Assembly: GCF_014066305.1 (NCBI RefSeq)
Contig: NW_023501088.1
Coordinates: 238,501 to 302,500, forward strand
Length of the DNA stretch: 64,000 nucleotides
Direction of reading: 5' to 3'
Source: Letharia columbiana
Taxonomy: Eukaryota; Ascomycota; Lecanoromycetes; Lecanorales; Parmeliaceae
Below, piece by piece: positions 10,427 through 21,940 of this stretch (the first letter of the stretch is position 1; every line of letters begins with the position of its first letter). The notes beneath the pieces were generated by a model, which worked only from the letters and a program-made list of their open reading frames with translations, ran no database searches and had not been told where the DNA came from. A program made the translations under genes and the position numbers.

Positions 10427-10794
10427 GATACCGCCAGATGGCGGTCATATCGACTTGACGCGGTGTGGTACACAAACACATGTGCTCTCAAGTCACATAT
10501 CGGCAACCAGATAGTATGCGCTTCTGGCAGGTTCCATTTTCACTGAAAAGAAGCAGTCATGGTAGTGGGATTAGCGTTTTTAAATCACATAATGGCTAAC
10601 GGGAACAACATGCCCTCCTGGCACATTAATATTTCACTATGGAGGAGCAGTCATAGTAGCGAGAATAGCAGCTTCATCAGATTGGGTATAATACGATCCA
10701 TAGCTAAGCCATCAAATCAAGACCCTTGGAAGTGGCATTCAGATCAAGAAATCGTGCAAGGTCCTCATCTTCTCTCGCATACTCAAGACTCGGC
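10427..10794. other. Intergenic gap between convergent genes
   Basis: 368 bp between the stop codons of the CCCH gene (+) and POT1 (-). Presumably shared 3' untranslated DNA; I see no gene. A frame overlapping the POT1 end on the minus strand (10889-10704) is a shadow. Confidence 0.5.
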
Positions 10795-12940
10795 TCAGGA
10801 AATGGTGCACCCAAACATCCTCCATCTTCTCTCCCAAACTCGGTCTTGCCCACGTTCGTCTCCACTTTCATCTTCACCCTCGCTGGCATTTTCCTCCGTA
10901 ATCCGTTGCGTTCTCTTCTTCACGCCATATTCTTTGAGGCAGCATTGGAACGGTTTCATCCTCGGCGCTGCAACCTTCCTGGGGGATGGCGAATTGCCAT
11001 CGACTTGCTTGAGAGCCGTTGCATTGCGGGTTTTTCGCTCTTCGAGATCACCCCATAAGAGGAACAATCTCTCACGCAAGGTATCTAGAGCGGTGGGCGA
11101 TTTGCGAAGGCTAGGAGTGAGGATGAAATTTTAGCCATGGCGTTGAAAGCGAGTAGCAAAGATACTCACTCCTCTGCTTCAAGCTTCAGTAGACCCTCTG
11201 CATCTTGGCCGGTTACATAAACTTCAATGTTTACTTTCTCCTGGTGTCTAGCGCCTAGGGCATCCTCCAGCACCAAACCAAACCTCCATTCCCACTGTGC
11301 ATCCTCCGCTTCAGATCTGTCATCCAGGTCGTTACTTTGCTGGTCACTACCGCTTTCGCTGCATTCATCTTCGGATAGAATGGCGTACTCTGAGGCTCTC
11401 GGACGAGGAACGGCGAAATCAACAAGACTAGGGGGGAAGAAGTCAATGACACGGACTGTAGCACGTGAGTTGATGTTCTGAAAGGGTAAGGTGTATGGTG
11501 CTCCGTTCGGCGGGGTGTTAGCGTGCTTATCAAGCGAGATAATAGAGGACACAGGCCGCGGGGCTATGAGATGGTGTGCGCATCTGACTGCTTGGCCAGT
11601 ACATCAGCCAAGATCTTTCGCCCAACCAATCCCTGCTTACCATTACTGTTCAGCTCTTGCTTTTGGGGTGGTGAGCGATGGTCAAGTGTATGCTTCTTTT
11701 TGAAATGGCGATTTCTGTCCTCTCTTACGTCGTTTTCCTTCTCACTCTGGTCTTCCTCACCCTGGTTTTGTGACCTACCGAGCTGCTTACTCTCTTGCTT
11801 CCGCTTCTTCCTGGCCTGGTGCTTTGACAGAGGTTTGTCATCCTCCATGCCTTTCCGCTTAAGTGCCTTGGTCTGGTGAGCAAAATCCTCCACCTTGTTG
11901 TTGAACTTCTTCCAGTAGTCCCGCTTGCGCCGGAGCACATCTTTGACGCGTTCATCATCATCATTGTTTTTCAGTACGGTCACATCAATGCGTTCAGGAT
12001 ATCGCCTATCTGCATGGAGGTTTCCTTCGACTTTGGCGTCCTTGCTGAACTTGATGTGCACATTTCGAATGTGAACGAAGTCATTCTCCTTGATGTGTTG
12101 CTGGCCAAAATGCGCGTTGTTGTCCCACAGAGTCACGGTCAGGGTCATTTTCCCATAAGGCCCCTTCCATTTATTGTTCGCCAAGTTGGCTGCGGTATAG
12201 TTGTACTCGTCTCCTTCCCGGCCAGATCCATTTCCATCATCGGGTTCTGGATAGTTCCAGAGCAGGCAATTTGCCGTGTAATCTGTGATGTATAGTTCGA
12301 CGCGCCCGTTGCTTGGATACAGCTTGACAACTTGTCCGACGAGATTATAGAATGTATCAACCTTCACATCCTTGACGAGGGAGAACTTGTCCCTTATCTG
12401 CACGGTCGATGGAGTATCAAGTAATGGTTTTAAAGCTGATCCGGTAGGTGGAGAATACGAGGCAGTGAATGTGCTTCTGTTGCAGGAATTACAAAGACTG
12501 ATGGCATAGTGCATTTCAGACAGAGCAGGAGCAAGACCACGAGCCTCTTTGATGTTCTTGAGCTGCACAGGAGTTAATGGTGGTTTTGCTGGGATTGAAT
12601 CTGCCGGAAAGACCACCCAAGACGTTCTCCGAGTCGACAGACCTATGGTCATTCCGCACCACTCCTTGATTTTGATACCTCGTAGAAGGACTATATCGCC
12701 AGTCCCCCTGATCGCAGGCATCTCGCTCGCCAATGGCCTGAAGAAGCGAACTTTGAGGCCGTTATCGCAGACACCAGCGTAAGACGAGTCGACTATTGAG
12801 AATGAAGACATCCAATCGGTGCCTCGTGATATGCAGGGCGTGAGGAAGTCGGTAACCACGCCCATCAGACTGACTTCAGCGTTTACTCGGCCCAATGCAG
12901 AATTGATGTCCAGGTAGCCTCGAGGGATAGGCGAAGACAT
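10795..12940 (-). CDS. POT1: Telomere single-strand-binding protein Pot1
   Basis: Three exons: 12940-11641, 11587-11170 and 11110-10795, introns 53 and 59 bp, 677 residues. The N-terminal OB fold runs from about residue 5 to 115 (VNAEVSLMGVVTDFL, FSIVDSSYAG, VRFFRPL, GDIVLLRGIKIKEW). A second OB fold follows at about 195-350 (YNLVGQVVKLYP, LYITDYTAN, HIRNVHIKFS). Then come a long Lys/Glu-rich linker and a C-terminal OB-like region (NVRCAHH, RVIDFFPPSLVDFAVP, WEWRFGLVLEDA, LRERLFLLWGDLEERK, WRMFGCTIS). The order matches fungal Pot1, which caps chromosome ends by binding the G-rich overhang. The first intron cannot be skipped, because the unspliced frame stops right after it. Start MSSPIPRGYLD was preferred over an in-frame position slightly upstream because it lies at a consensus ATG and aligns with family starts as I recall them. 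Confidence 0.9.
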
Positions 12941-13848
12941 AGCTGCTAGGCCCACTCCCAGGTATCACTAAGGCTTGATCGAAGTCTCTAGTCGTTTCTT
13001 CTATTCTTTTAAAAGATATCGAGTGGAAGGAAATACCAATGAATACAAAACAACAAACACATAACGCGTTTTGAATCAGTATCACATTACGTGTCTTATG
13101 TTTTGCGTCAAGTCAGTCAGTGTGACTGAGCACCACCAATTTTGAGCTCCGGTGAAACCAATAACAACTAGGTATTAATATTTAATTTTCGTTAAGACTC
13201 AAAATGTTATGGTACAGTAAGTATTCCCAATTCCTCTCTCACGCGTCAAACCGATCCACGTGTTTTGGAGAGGACCGCGCTAGTTAGATACGCTAGTCTG
13301 AGCCAAGCCTTAAGTCCCAGGAAAATCTGACCAGTACATACGTTAACATACAGAGTACGAGGAGTACCTTACTTTATTGATTGGATTGGAAGAGCACGAG
13401 ACCTCCGGTGCTTCTTCGTTTGTCTTCCTTCTTCAACCTTCATCTCTCGCATTATCGCCCTCTTCTGCTCCAACTTGATTCTCATTTCAAGTCGAGGCTC
13501 AGCTCGAATAATGCTGCTTGCTCCAAGATGTCGAACAAGCTCACGGATGGCTCCGCGAAATAGCCATCCATCATGCTCTCCCATGGTGCCAGCAATGAGT
13601 GAAGCATCGAAACGCCGCCCTGTTTAGTATTCTCTTTCCACCTCTTCGGACGAGAGCTTTTTATGATTGCCGGGCTTGAGGATCTACGTCATACCTCGCC
13701 TTCTACCCCGCCAATTCCTCCCCGCAATGTGGAGACAAATTATTACCAGCCCTTCATGCAAATATTCGATCGGATGAAAGAATGTCGTCTCTAGACAGTC
13801 GTACAAGCAACCTTTTCCCATACTCGATCAATTGTTCCAGAGCTCAAT
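12941..13848. other. Intergenic promoter region between POT1 and the alcohol dehydrogenase
   Basis: Divergent promoters for POT1 (-) and the dehydrogenase (+). 13140-13200 is AT-rich. It contains one small open frame on the minus strand, listed separately; otherwise I see nothing specific. Confidence 0.45.
13369..13584 (-). CDS. Possible small basic protein, 71 residues
   Basis: An ATG-initiated frame, starting MGEHDGWLFRGAIREL and followed by a strongly charged helix-like stretch (RLEMRIKLEQKRAIMREMK, then KKHRRSRA), ending in TAA. Composition is more protein-like than most random frames in gaps, but I recognise no family, there is no supporting neighbour, and an overlapping plus-strand frame exists. 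It could equally be promoter DNA of the dehydrogenase gene. Confidence 0.25.
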   Translation of the reverse strand: MGEHDGWLFRGAIRELVRHLGASSIIRAEPRLEMRIKLEQKRAIMREMKVEEGRQTKKHRRSRALPIQSIK

Positions 13849-15398
13849 ATGTCTTCCACCACCATGAAGGCTGTTCATTATGAGAAGCCCTTCCAAGTCA
13901 GCGTTCGAGAAGTGCCCCTGCCAAAGATCGAACATCCAGACGATGCAATCATTAAAGTAACTACAGCTGGTAAGAGTCCACGATACTAGCAGGAACAGGA
14001 CACTGACATCCAGTGCTAGCAATTTGCGGCTCAGACCTGCACATGTACCAAGGACGAACAGCTGCAGAGGCAGGCCTTATCTTCGGTAGGATCGTGGGCT
14101 TCCATAAAGCGCTATAGCTGTTCGATATCGAAGACCCGTCTACGAGCCAATTGGCTGACAACCGCGCGATTTGTTTCTCTAGGACATGAGAATATGGGTA
14201 TCATCTCAGAGGTTGGTAGCGGTGTAACGCTACTGAGGAAGGGTGATAGGGTGGTCCTGCCCTTTAATGTCGCTGACGGCCGCTGCTTGAATTGTGAAGA
14301 GGGTAATACCGCATTCTGTACCGGTGTCAACCCTGGTTTCGCTGGAGGAGGTACGCATTCCTTTACCGTTTTTGGTCCTCTGACTAATCTAAAGTCATCA
14401 GCTTATGGGTATGTTGCAATGGGCCCTTATGCTGGAGGTCAGGTATAATTTCCCTGCTCAGGTTCTGCTACAGCTTTCCAAACTGTATGCACAATTTGAT
14501 GATGACGCTGATCTGTCAATTACCATAGGCACAATACCTACGCATCCCCTTCGCCGACTTCAATGCCCTCCCTCTCCCTCCAGGCACTGCGCACGAAGCC
14601 TCGTTCGCTCTTCTCGCGGACATTTTTCCAACGGGTTGGCATGGTATTACACTCTCAAATTTTAAGCCCGGAGAAGCGATCGCGGTCTTCGGTGCGGGGC
14701 CGGTGGGCTTGATGGCGGCCTACAGCGCCTTTCTTCGGGGTGCTTCCAGAATCTACGTCGTTGACAAGGTTCCAGAGCGCCTTGCTGCCGCAAAGAAAAT
14801 ACCTGGTTGCACACCTGTTGACTTCAGCGCGGGTGAGGATGCGGTGGATGTGATTATAAGGAAGAATGACGGGAAGATGGTGGATAGATCAATAGACGCG
14901 GTGGGATATCAGGCTGTAGGTTCTGGGAAAGAGGCAGGAGAGGTCCCGAATGTAGTGCTTGAGCAATGCATCAAAGTAACGAGGCCGACTGGAGGCATAG
15001 GTGTACCAGGGCTGTACGTGCCTAGTGATCCAGGGGCGGTGGATGAGAAGAGTTCTCAAGGAATGATGTTAATGAGTTTTGGCAAGTTGTTCGAGAAGGT
15101 CAGTCTACCTTGGTTTGTTCTCGGGCTCCTTTTTTCCTTTTCTTTTTTGGAAAGTGGCTGTGCCTGCATGATGTTAATCGAGGGACATTTTCAGGGCCTT
15201 ACAATTGGCACCGGTCAATGCAACGTCAAGAAATACAATCGATATTTGCGCGATATGATCATCTCTGGGCGAGCAGACCCAAGCTTCGTTGTTTCGCACG
15301 AGATCGGCATTGATGAGGCTCCCAAGGCTTACGAGAAGTTTGACAAGAGAGTTGAAGGCTACACGAAGGTCCTGATACATCCAAACGGACCTCTTTAG
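13849..15398 (+). CDS. Zinc-dependent alcohol dehydrogenase, formaldehyde-dehydrogenase-like
   Basis: Six exons: 13849-13969, 14020-14085, 14183-14350, 14402-14442, 14529-15098 and 15195-15398; 389 residues. The medium-chain dehydrogenase layout is complete: catalytic zinc residues in AICGSDLHMYQG and GHENMG; structural zinc loop partly kept (RCLNCEEGNTAFC); NAD(P) Rossmann motif VFGAGPVGLMAA with acidic VVDKVPER after it, which suggests NAD; and SIDAVGYQA and KVTRPTGGIGVPGLY typical of glutathione-independent formaldehyde dehydrogenases. The C-terminus (TIGTGQCNVKKYNRYL, DEAPKAYEKFDKR) fits too. It likely oxidises small alcohols or aldehydes in the cytosol; the substrate cannot be read from sequence. 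The 41-bp exon 4 restores MGPYAGGQAQYLRIP exactly, which supports the splice calls. ATG 13864 (MKAVHYEKP) is a possible alternative start. Confidence 0.88.
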
Positions 15399-15880
15399 GT
15401 CTGACATTTGGCAAAGAGGAGCATCCTCCGGGCCGTGATGCGGCGGGTGCTTGTTTGTGTGCTACTTTATGCAAAAGTACTAGCGAACTAGTGGCTTTTC
15501 GGAGGCAGACAGGAAGGATAACAATGTACAATAGGAAATCGCAGCGCTTTGTTAACCAACATGTAAGTTAGCTGTTGGGAAAGTGACGACTTGTATTCAA
15601 ACCTCGCGATCTTTCGTTGAGCCCAAGGACGCGCCGCCTGAAAGAATGGCTGTTGTAACAGTAAGAGCTCAGCCTCAAGGATTGGATTGGATTGTATCTA
15701 ACTTAACTGTACATCATGCTCTAGCTGGAAGACACCAATGCCGGGCCGTAGAAGATTTGAGGTCATGTGATGCGGGCTGCTAGTGGATCTCAGGCGCAAA
15801 GTCGCGCCAAGGAATATCGACACGCCATCCTGCGCACGCGATTGTTTGTACATTTCCCCTTCCAGAGTCAAAATTGCTAG
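15399..15880. other. Intergenic gap upstream of SCC3
   Basis: 482 bp between two plus-strand genes. I see no conserved frame or repeat. It holds the SCC3 promoter and the dehydrogenase 3' end. Confidence 0.45.
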
Positions 15881-18800
15881 ATGCCTGTCAGATCATCAAG
15901 CATGGAGCTGTCCGATCCTGCAACACCTGATACAAGCCTTGACATGAGTAGCACGGTGAATCGCAGGAAATCCGGGCGTGCAACTCAGAAGCCCGTCCTG
16001 CTCAACAAAGATCCCAATATCTCCCAGGTCAGCACTGGGAACAGCGGCAAGAGAAAGCGCGCAGATCCACCAGCCCAGGACGCGGCGGACTCCAGCGACA
16101 CCGATTCCGAGGACGAAGACAGTGACGAGGAAAGCGACCCAGACGAAGAAGAACTGAAGGAAAGGAGGAGGAAGGCACCGAGACCGAAGAAGGCGCCCAG
16201 CAAGTCTGTCGCCAAGAAGCCGAGGACAGGCCCTGCTTTGACTACAAGTCTGGCCGTGCGACCAGCGATCAATGGGATCAAGAAAATTGCGAGACTCAAA
16301 CAACCACGAGCGCGTCCTGTGAAAAATGCCGAAGACAATGGCACTGGACTGTACTGTTAGTGGACAGACCATGCAAGATCCTGTACATAGGCTAACAATG
16401 TCATAGACGAGGTTTTCTCCCAAGGCCACACCTTAGATGCTGTTGCGGCAGATTGGATTGCGCGATGGGACCAGAACAACGCGGAAGCTATGTGCGACAT
16501 GATCAACTTTGTCATAAAATGTGCTGGATGCAATAGCGAGGTTGACGTTCACGATATTGAAGACCAAGACAACGCTCCCAGCAAGCTCGGCGATATTCAG
16601 GAAGAATACCACGCACTTAAACCCGCAGATTATCCATTGATATCTAAGGCCAAGGGCAACGCCGCCTTTCGCTCTACATTGTCCGGCTTCTTTGTAACCC
16701 TCATTTCGACTTGCCACGCAGCAGGCCTCTTGTACAGCGATTTGGCGATCCTTGAGAACATCGAGGTATGGGTACACACAATGTCGTCCTCCACTCTTCG
16801 ACCTTTCCGGCACACTGCGACTGTCATAGCCCTCACCATTGGAAGTACGCTTTGTACCGTCGCAGCAGATATTGCCGACAATGCAGCGAAGACGATGAGG
16901 CAGAAGGAAGGCGAGCAAAAGAAGAAGAGCGTGAACAAGGAGCGTGTCAAGGCTTTGGAAGCAAAGATTGCAGAGGGAGACAGACGGCGCGCTCAGGTGC
17001 TAGATAGTATGAAAGATTTATTCGATGCTGTCTTCATTCACCGATATCGAGATGTCGACCCAAAAATACGCCTTGAATGCGTTACGGCCTTGGGAAATTG
17101 GATCACCACACTTCCAGATGTTTACTTCGACGGCATGCATTTACGCTATTTAGGATGGGTCTTGTCCGACATTTCTACGCCGACCCGAGCAGAAGTAGTC
17201 AAGCAGCTTGGAAAGCTGTTCAAGAACAAGGACAACACGCCTCGGCTCCGCACGTTCACTGAGAAATTTCGCTCGCGAATAGTCGAGATGGCCGTTCGGG
17301 ATTCAGAAGTCAGCATCAGGGCATCTACCGTGGAGCTGCTAGACATGATCCGGAAGACTGGGCTATTAGAACCAGACGATATCGATATTGTTGGGAGGCT
17401 GATTTTCGACACGGAGCCTCGCGTTCGTAAAGCGGTCGCCGGCTTCTTTGCTGAGAACATCAACGACTTGTATGAAACTACATTCGAAGACTTAGGTGGC
17501 GAGGAAGGTCTCGCTGACATTCTTGGGGAAGAAGTCGAAGACGACTTTGACATACCAAGATCAAGCTGGCTGAAGCTGAAATGCGTTGCAGAGGCGTTGC
17601 AATCTTACGACGCCGAAGATAATGAGCAGGATTCAGCATCGAGTGAAGCCGCTGGTGGCGGCGGTCTGATCGCAACCGGTGTGGACTCTCGATATGCGTT
17701 GGCAGCTCGCACTATATGTGATGGTATCTCTATTGCAAGGGAATGGGAAGTTTTGGCAGGGTATCTCCTCTTCGACCTCTCCAGTACGGATCAACCCTCG
17801 AAAGGCGCCGATGCGACATTAGAATCCCGTTGTAAGCTGAATGAGAAGGAAACAATACTTCTCCTCGAAATCCTTAATGTGGCGGTCAAAGCCAGACTTA
17901 GCGAGGCTGTTGAAGCTGAGACCGACAAAAAGGGCCACAAGACGAAAGCACTGAAGGAACAGTCTCGAGGGATCCAAGAAAGTACTGCGCTACATTTGGC
18001 CAAAGCGTTGCCTCAACTACTAAAGAAATTTGGTACAAACCCTGGTACAGCTTCCGCAGTTCTACGACTGGGACAGGTCTTGAATTTAGAGATATTCCAA
18101 GAGCTACGTCAAGATTCAACAAAATATGCTTCGCTTCTGGATGACATCAACAAACAATTCCTCACCCATACGGACCGAGGCGTCCTTGCAGAAGCTAGCA
18201 CCGCTCTTCTCCACGCTCGTAGATTCGAGGATTTGGAAGAGGTCACGGAAAGCAAAGTACAGGATCTATGGGATGATACGGTTGGTACCTTGCGGGCATT
18301 AATGAGTTCCCGGGAGGACGACAACTTATCAGAACTCTGCAGCACCGTTCGACGGATAGCAAACTTAGCCAGCATCTCCGACTGTGTGGCTGTGTTGGAT
18401 ATGGAAGGAAGTTTAGCATCGAAAAAGAAAGCAAGCCATCAGACGACCGCAAGCCCGTTGGATCTTCTCATGGAATTGATCCGTGATCCCGAGCTAGATA
18501 ACGGAGCTGGTGAAGAAGCCGACGAGACATTAATTGGCGCCACAAAGGCGCTGCTGTTCTACACCATGTGGACCGTACGCTCGCTTCAAACCGCCATTTC
18601 TTCGGGCACCGCCGTACCAAAATTTCCCGACATCGCTCTGTTCGCTCAAAGCCTTGAAACACTCGTCGACAGTCGCCCCGCTGCCTCCCCTGTTCGTCTG
18701 GCGGCTGTCGGCACCTTGCTCGATCTTTACACTCTTTTCGCTACGTTCCGTCATGTACAAATCCCACCCAACTACCAGAATGCCGACGATATCCAGTCTC

Positions 18801-19411
18801 TTATTCGACATATTCCAACGTCCGCCGAATCTCTCATCTTGTCGACTTACACAGCCCTCGAGAAATCTTTCGCCAAGAAATCTCGCCGCACACTGGAAGC
18901 TGCGCCTGACGATGATCTCGCCTCTGATCCAGAGGATAGCTCGGATGACGAGGATGAAGACGACCCAAGTCATGCTCAACAGGATACCTTGATTGCCGAG
19001 AAACGGCTGTGTGAGATAGCGGGCAAGATGGTGCTTGCGATTGTTGGTCGCATTCTCGATCACGAAGGTCCGAACAAGGGCAAAATCAAAGAGCGTCTAC
19101 AGCGCAACAAGGGGAAGCTCGGTAGCAATTTCAAAGAGGTGTTGGCCTATCTGGAGGGACCGAAGCCGAAGGGCAAGAAGAGAGCTCCTGCGAAAAGAGG
19201 GGGGAAGAAGGTGGTCAAACCTGTGGAGATCGAGGACGAAGACGAGGAGAGTGGGGAAGAAAGGCAAGTGGAGGAGGGAGGGGAGGAAGATTTGAGGGAG
19301 AAGGAGCTCGTGGAGGATCGGATTGTGGATCCTGATGAGGAGAGTGCTGAAGAAGAAACTGCAAGGGCAGGTGCGGATGAGGTCGAAGATGACAATGTCA
19401 TGGGCGATTAA
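15881..19411 (+). CDS. SCC3: Cohesin subunit Scc3/STAG (Psc3-like)
   Basis: Two exons, 15881-16355 and 16407-19411, joined across a 51-bp intron with branch site GGCTAAC; 1159 residues. The N-terminal 160 residues are disordered, acidic then basic (SDTDSEDEDSDEESDPDEEE, then KKAPSKSVAKKPR). The STAG domain lies near 200-335 (WIARWDQNNAEAMCDMINFV, FRSTLSGFFVTLI, LRPFRHTATVIALTI). The stromalin conservative domain follows from about 365 (FIHRYRDVDPKIRLECV, GWVLSDISTPTR), then HEAT-like repeats. The C-terminus is acidic. Scc3 is the HEAT subunit that holds cohesin on DNA through Scc1/Rad21 in sister-chromatid cohesion. Length agrees with fungal orthologues. Antisense frames inside it are shadows. 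Confidence 0.93.
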
Positions 19412-20527
19412 TCATTCATACCATTGTGTGATTTTTTTTGAACAATTTTTTCCGGTGGTATGATTGTTCTACACGCTGGGATAGATATCCAACACTCTGT
19501 TTGTCCATATGAGTGGCGCTTATACACGAGACAGGGAAGCAAGGAGTCCGCCTATGGCGGTTGTCGTCTGGCATGTTCAGGTATGACAGGATGTTACTCT
19601 TTTGCAATTTGTATGTAAGTTACACATTCCGTCGAGCTCTTTTGCAGACGTCGAAGCTTGAATAATCATCAGATGTTACTACTGGTTGCACGGATATGCA
19701 GGAACAGATCCCGGCACTATGGGAACGAATCTCCTCCAATCTTCGCGCCACCAGCCGTTGCCGGGTTTCAGATCGGTGGTCTGGACTCCTGGTCCGTGGA
19801 TTGTTGATAAGCGCACCTCTCTCCATCGTTAAGCGCTTCTATACGCGACATTGGACCTTCGAATGTGTCTGAAATCGCTACGCTGGTTTTCAGCGAAGTA
19901 CCTGAGAGTACCAAAGGGAGTATCCCAGGTACCCCGGAGAGTAGCCTAAGGTGCCTCAAAAGTACCTCTCGAGAGTTGGAATATTAAATTTAGAGAGTAC
20001 TAAATCGCAAAAAGATTTGTTTGTCGTAGTTCAGCCGTCGTCCGCCGTACTAGATTCCTATTTCGCCCGCCTTGCCTTTCATCTGTCTCTGCCGTGGATT
20101 GTTGATAAGCGCACCTCTCCCCCTTTTAAAGCCCTTCCACACGAAGAAAATTTTTAAAAACTACGCTGGTTTTCAGCGAAGGCGGGGGGCAGTTTATCCT
20201 TTGTGCCAGCTAATTTACTTGACAGCTTTAAGATGCATGGACCAGGAGGTGTGCGCCGACGATTACATGCTTCAGAAGGACCATGTCCTTGTCGGCTCAT
20301 CTCCTCGTGGTTTCAACATGCCGCCGCCCTCCTTCCCTCGTGCTTGATGGTACTTTCTCACGCTTCATGTGCCTATGTGAGGGGCTCGCCTCCCGTGAGA
20401 ATGGCAGCGTTCGAATGACTTTCCTCGAGGCCCCTCGAAGACGGGTGCCAGCTAGTCTTTTTCTACTCACCATCATTGATTGATTCAAGGTCCATTCTTG
20501 ATCTCGGGCAGACCATCTATATTCACA
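19412..20527. other. Intergenic region with a duplicated segment
   Basis: 1.1 kb between SCC3 and the GH128 gene. It contains GGTACC-rich short repeats near 19900-19970 and the two-part direct duplication listed separately. I see no believable gene; overlapping short frames at 20070-20480 run through the same promoter DNA in all three frames. Confidence 0.45.
19794..20181 (+). repeat. Two-block direct duplication, 298 bp then 283 bp apart
   Basis: Block 1, 28 bp beginning CCGTGGATTGTTGATAAGCG, occurs at 19794-19821 and again at 20092-20119. Block 2, CTACGCTGGTTTTCAGCGAA plus one G, occurs at 19878-19898 and 20161-20181. The spacer between blocks is 56 bp in the first copy and 41 bp in the second and only loosely similar. 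The blocks look like conserved ends of two diverged copies of a unit of about 90-105 bp. Confidence 0.7.
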
Positions 20528-21766
20528 ATGCATTACCAAACACTCTCTCTTGCATTCCTGACCTTGGTGTCGACAGCTGCTTCAGCTAGTGAGCCTACTC
20601 TCTTCCCTTAGTTCCCTGCCGCTGATATGCTCCTCGTTAGGTCTTCCTCGTGCCCATTGGCACCACCATAACGGTCAACCTAAACAGGCCGCTGCTGGCG
20701 AGAACACCGCGTATTCAGAACAGGGCTCGAGTGGTGTTTCGGCCCCAGTGTCGCAGTCAGGCGGAGTCTCTGGAAATGATGGTAAGGATCAATCCTGCGA
20801 TGCCTCTCCAGAGACTTCGAATGCTGAGGATACTGTTGATCCGACAGAAGAGAAGTGAAGGATTCCCAGCAGGCTGCTTCGACGAGTAGCGACACAAGCA
20901 CAGACGGAGGCGCTGATCCGGCTGCTGCCCCAGTAGAGAAGGCTTCCGCAAGTGACAGCACAAGCACAGATCACAGCTCAAACAACATTGGCTCGTCCAA
21001 CTCAGGAACCAATAATTCAACTGGCGCTGCGGGCGCTTCAGTCAGTAGCAGAAAGGGGGCGGGTCCTTGGTACTTCAAGGAAATTGCGACAATGACGAGC
21101 GACATTCACGCTACCTGGGCCTACGATTGCTCCGATGATCCACTGGAGAACTCCTTCAAAGGAACCGCCCCGGCTGGGGTTGACCTCGTAGCTATGTTCG
21201 ATAGCACGTCGGATTATTCATCCCTGGCCTCGAGCTCCTACAAAGAAGTCGTTGGCTGGAACGAGCCAGACGCCACAGCGGCACCCGTTGATTCCGCAAC
21301 TGCTGCTCAAGTCTGGCCCAATATAGTCAAGACGGTTGGGAAGCGTATGGGTAGCCCGGCCCCTGCAAGTACGAGTCTCACGCAAGGAGACTGGTTCTAT
21401 GATTTCATGACCAGCGTCATCAAAGCCGGCAGCCCGCCAGACTTCATCTGCTTGCACTATTATTCCCCCAACGGTGACGTGTCCAAGTTCCAGAGCTATA
21501 TCGAGGGCGTATACAACATGTACAAGCTCCCGATTTGGGTCACCGAATGGGCTTATGTCGATTACAGCAAGGATCCGGCAACGGTTCCAAGCACTGCAGA
21601 ACAGGTGGCTTACATGCAGGCGGCGGTAAAGATGATGGACGAGTTGAGCTATATCGAACGCTTCGCTTGGTTCGCAGTGCCATGTATCAGCGTTCAGCCG
21701 GCGAGTAGTCTGTTCGATGAGTTCGGGAGTATTACGCCCACGGGGACTGCCTACGCAGCTCTTTGA
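20528..21766 (+). CDS. Secreted GH128 beta-1,3-glucanase with Ser/Thr-rich linker
   Basis: Best model: exons 20528-20588, 20641-20781 and 20853-21766 (371 residues). The second acceptor is uncertain: 20853 or 20856 both restore frame and differ by one residue. A signal peptide (MHYQTLSLAFLTLVSTAASA) is followed by a His/Gln-rich then Ser/Thr/Gly-rich low-complexity region and the asl1-like glycoside hydrolase core. Likely catalytic acids are the Glu of GWNEPD (codon 21263) and the Glu of WVTEW (codon 21545), with HYYSPNG between them, as in GH128 endo-1,3-beta-glucanases. The linker suggests a heavily O-glycosylated, wall-associated enzyme for remodelling beta-1,3-glucan. There is no C-terminal hydrophobic GPI signal. 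The next gene, ureD, converges 174 bp away. Confidence 0.85.
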
Positions 21767-21940
21767 ATGAGACGGCATGGCATCCTTGACTATCGGTTCT
21801 ATTCTTCATGTTAAATGATTGAGCTTGACGGTGGACAATTGGATTATATGATCACTGACATACATACCAATACTGCTCTGTCCTTGATATTCAGACCTGC
21901 AGGATGGCGGTCTCAATTGCGATGGCACGAATCCAACTGT

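Noticed and set aside
10704..10889. Minus-strand frame overlapping the POT1 3' end as an alternative C-terminus
   Set aside because: The POT1 frame itself ends with the family-typical RMFGCTI, and no splice site leads to the other frame.
18530..19063. Antisense frame of 177 residues within SCC3
   Set aside because: It lies opposite a clearly conserved coding exon and has no family features.
20070..20483. Several overlapping short frames upstream of the GH128 gene
   Set aside because: All three frames are open over the same promoter DNA and none has a domain or signal.
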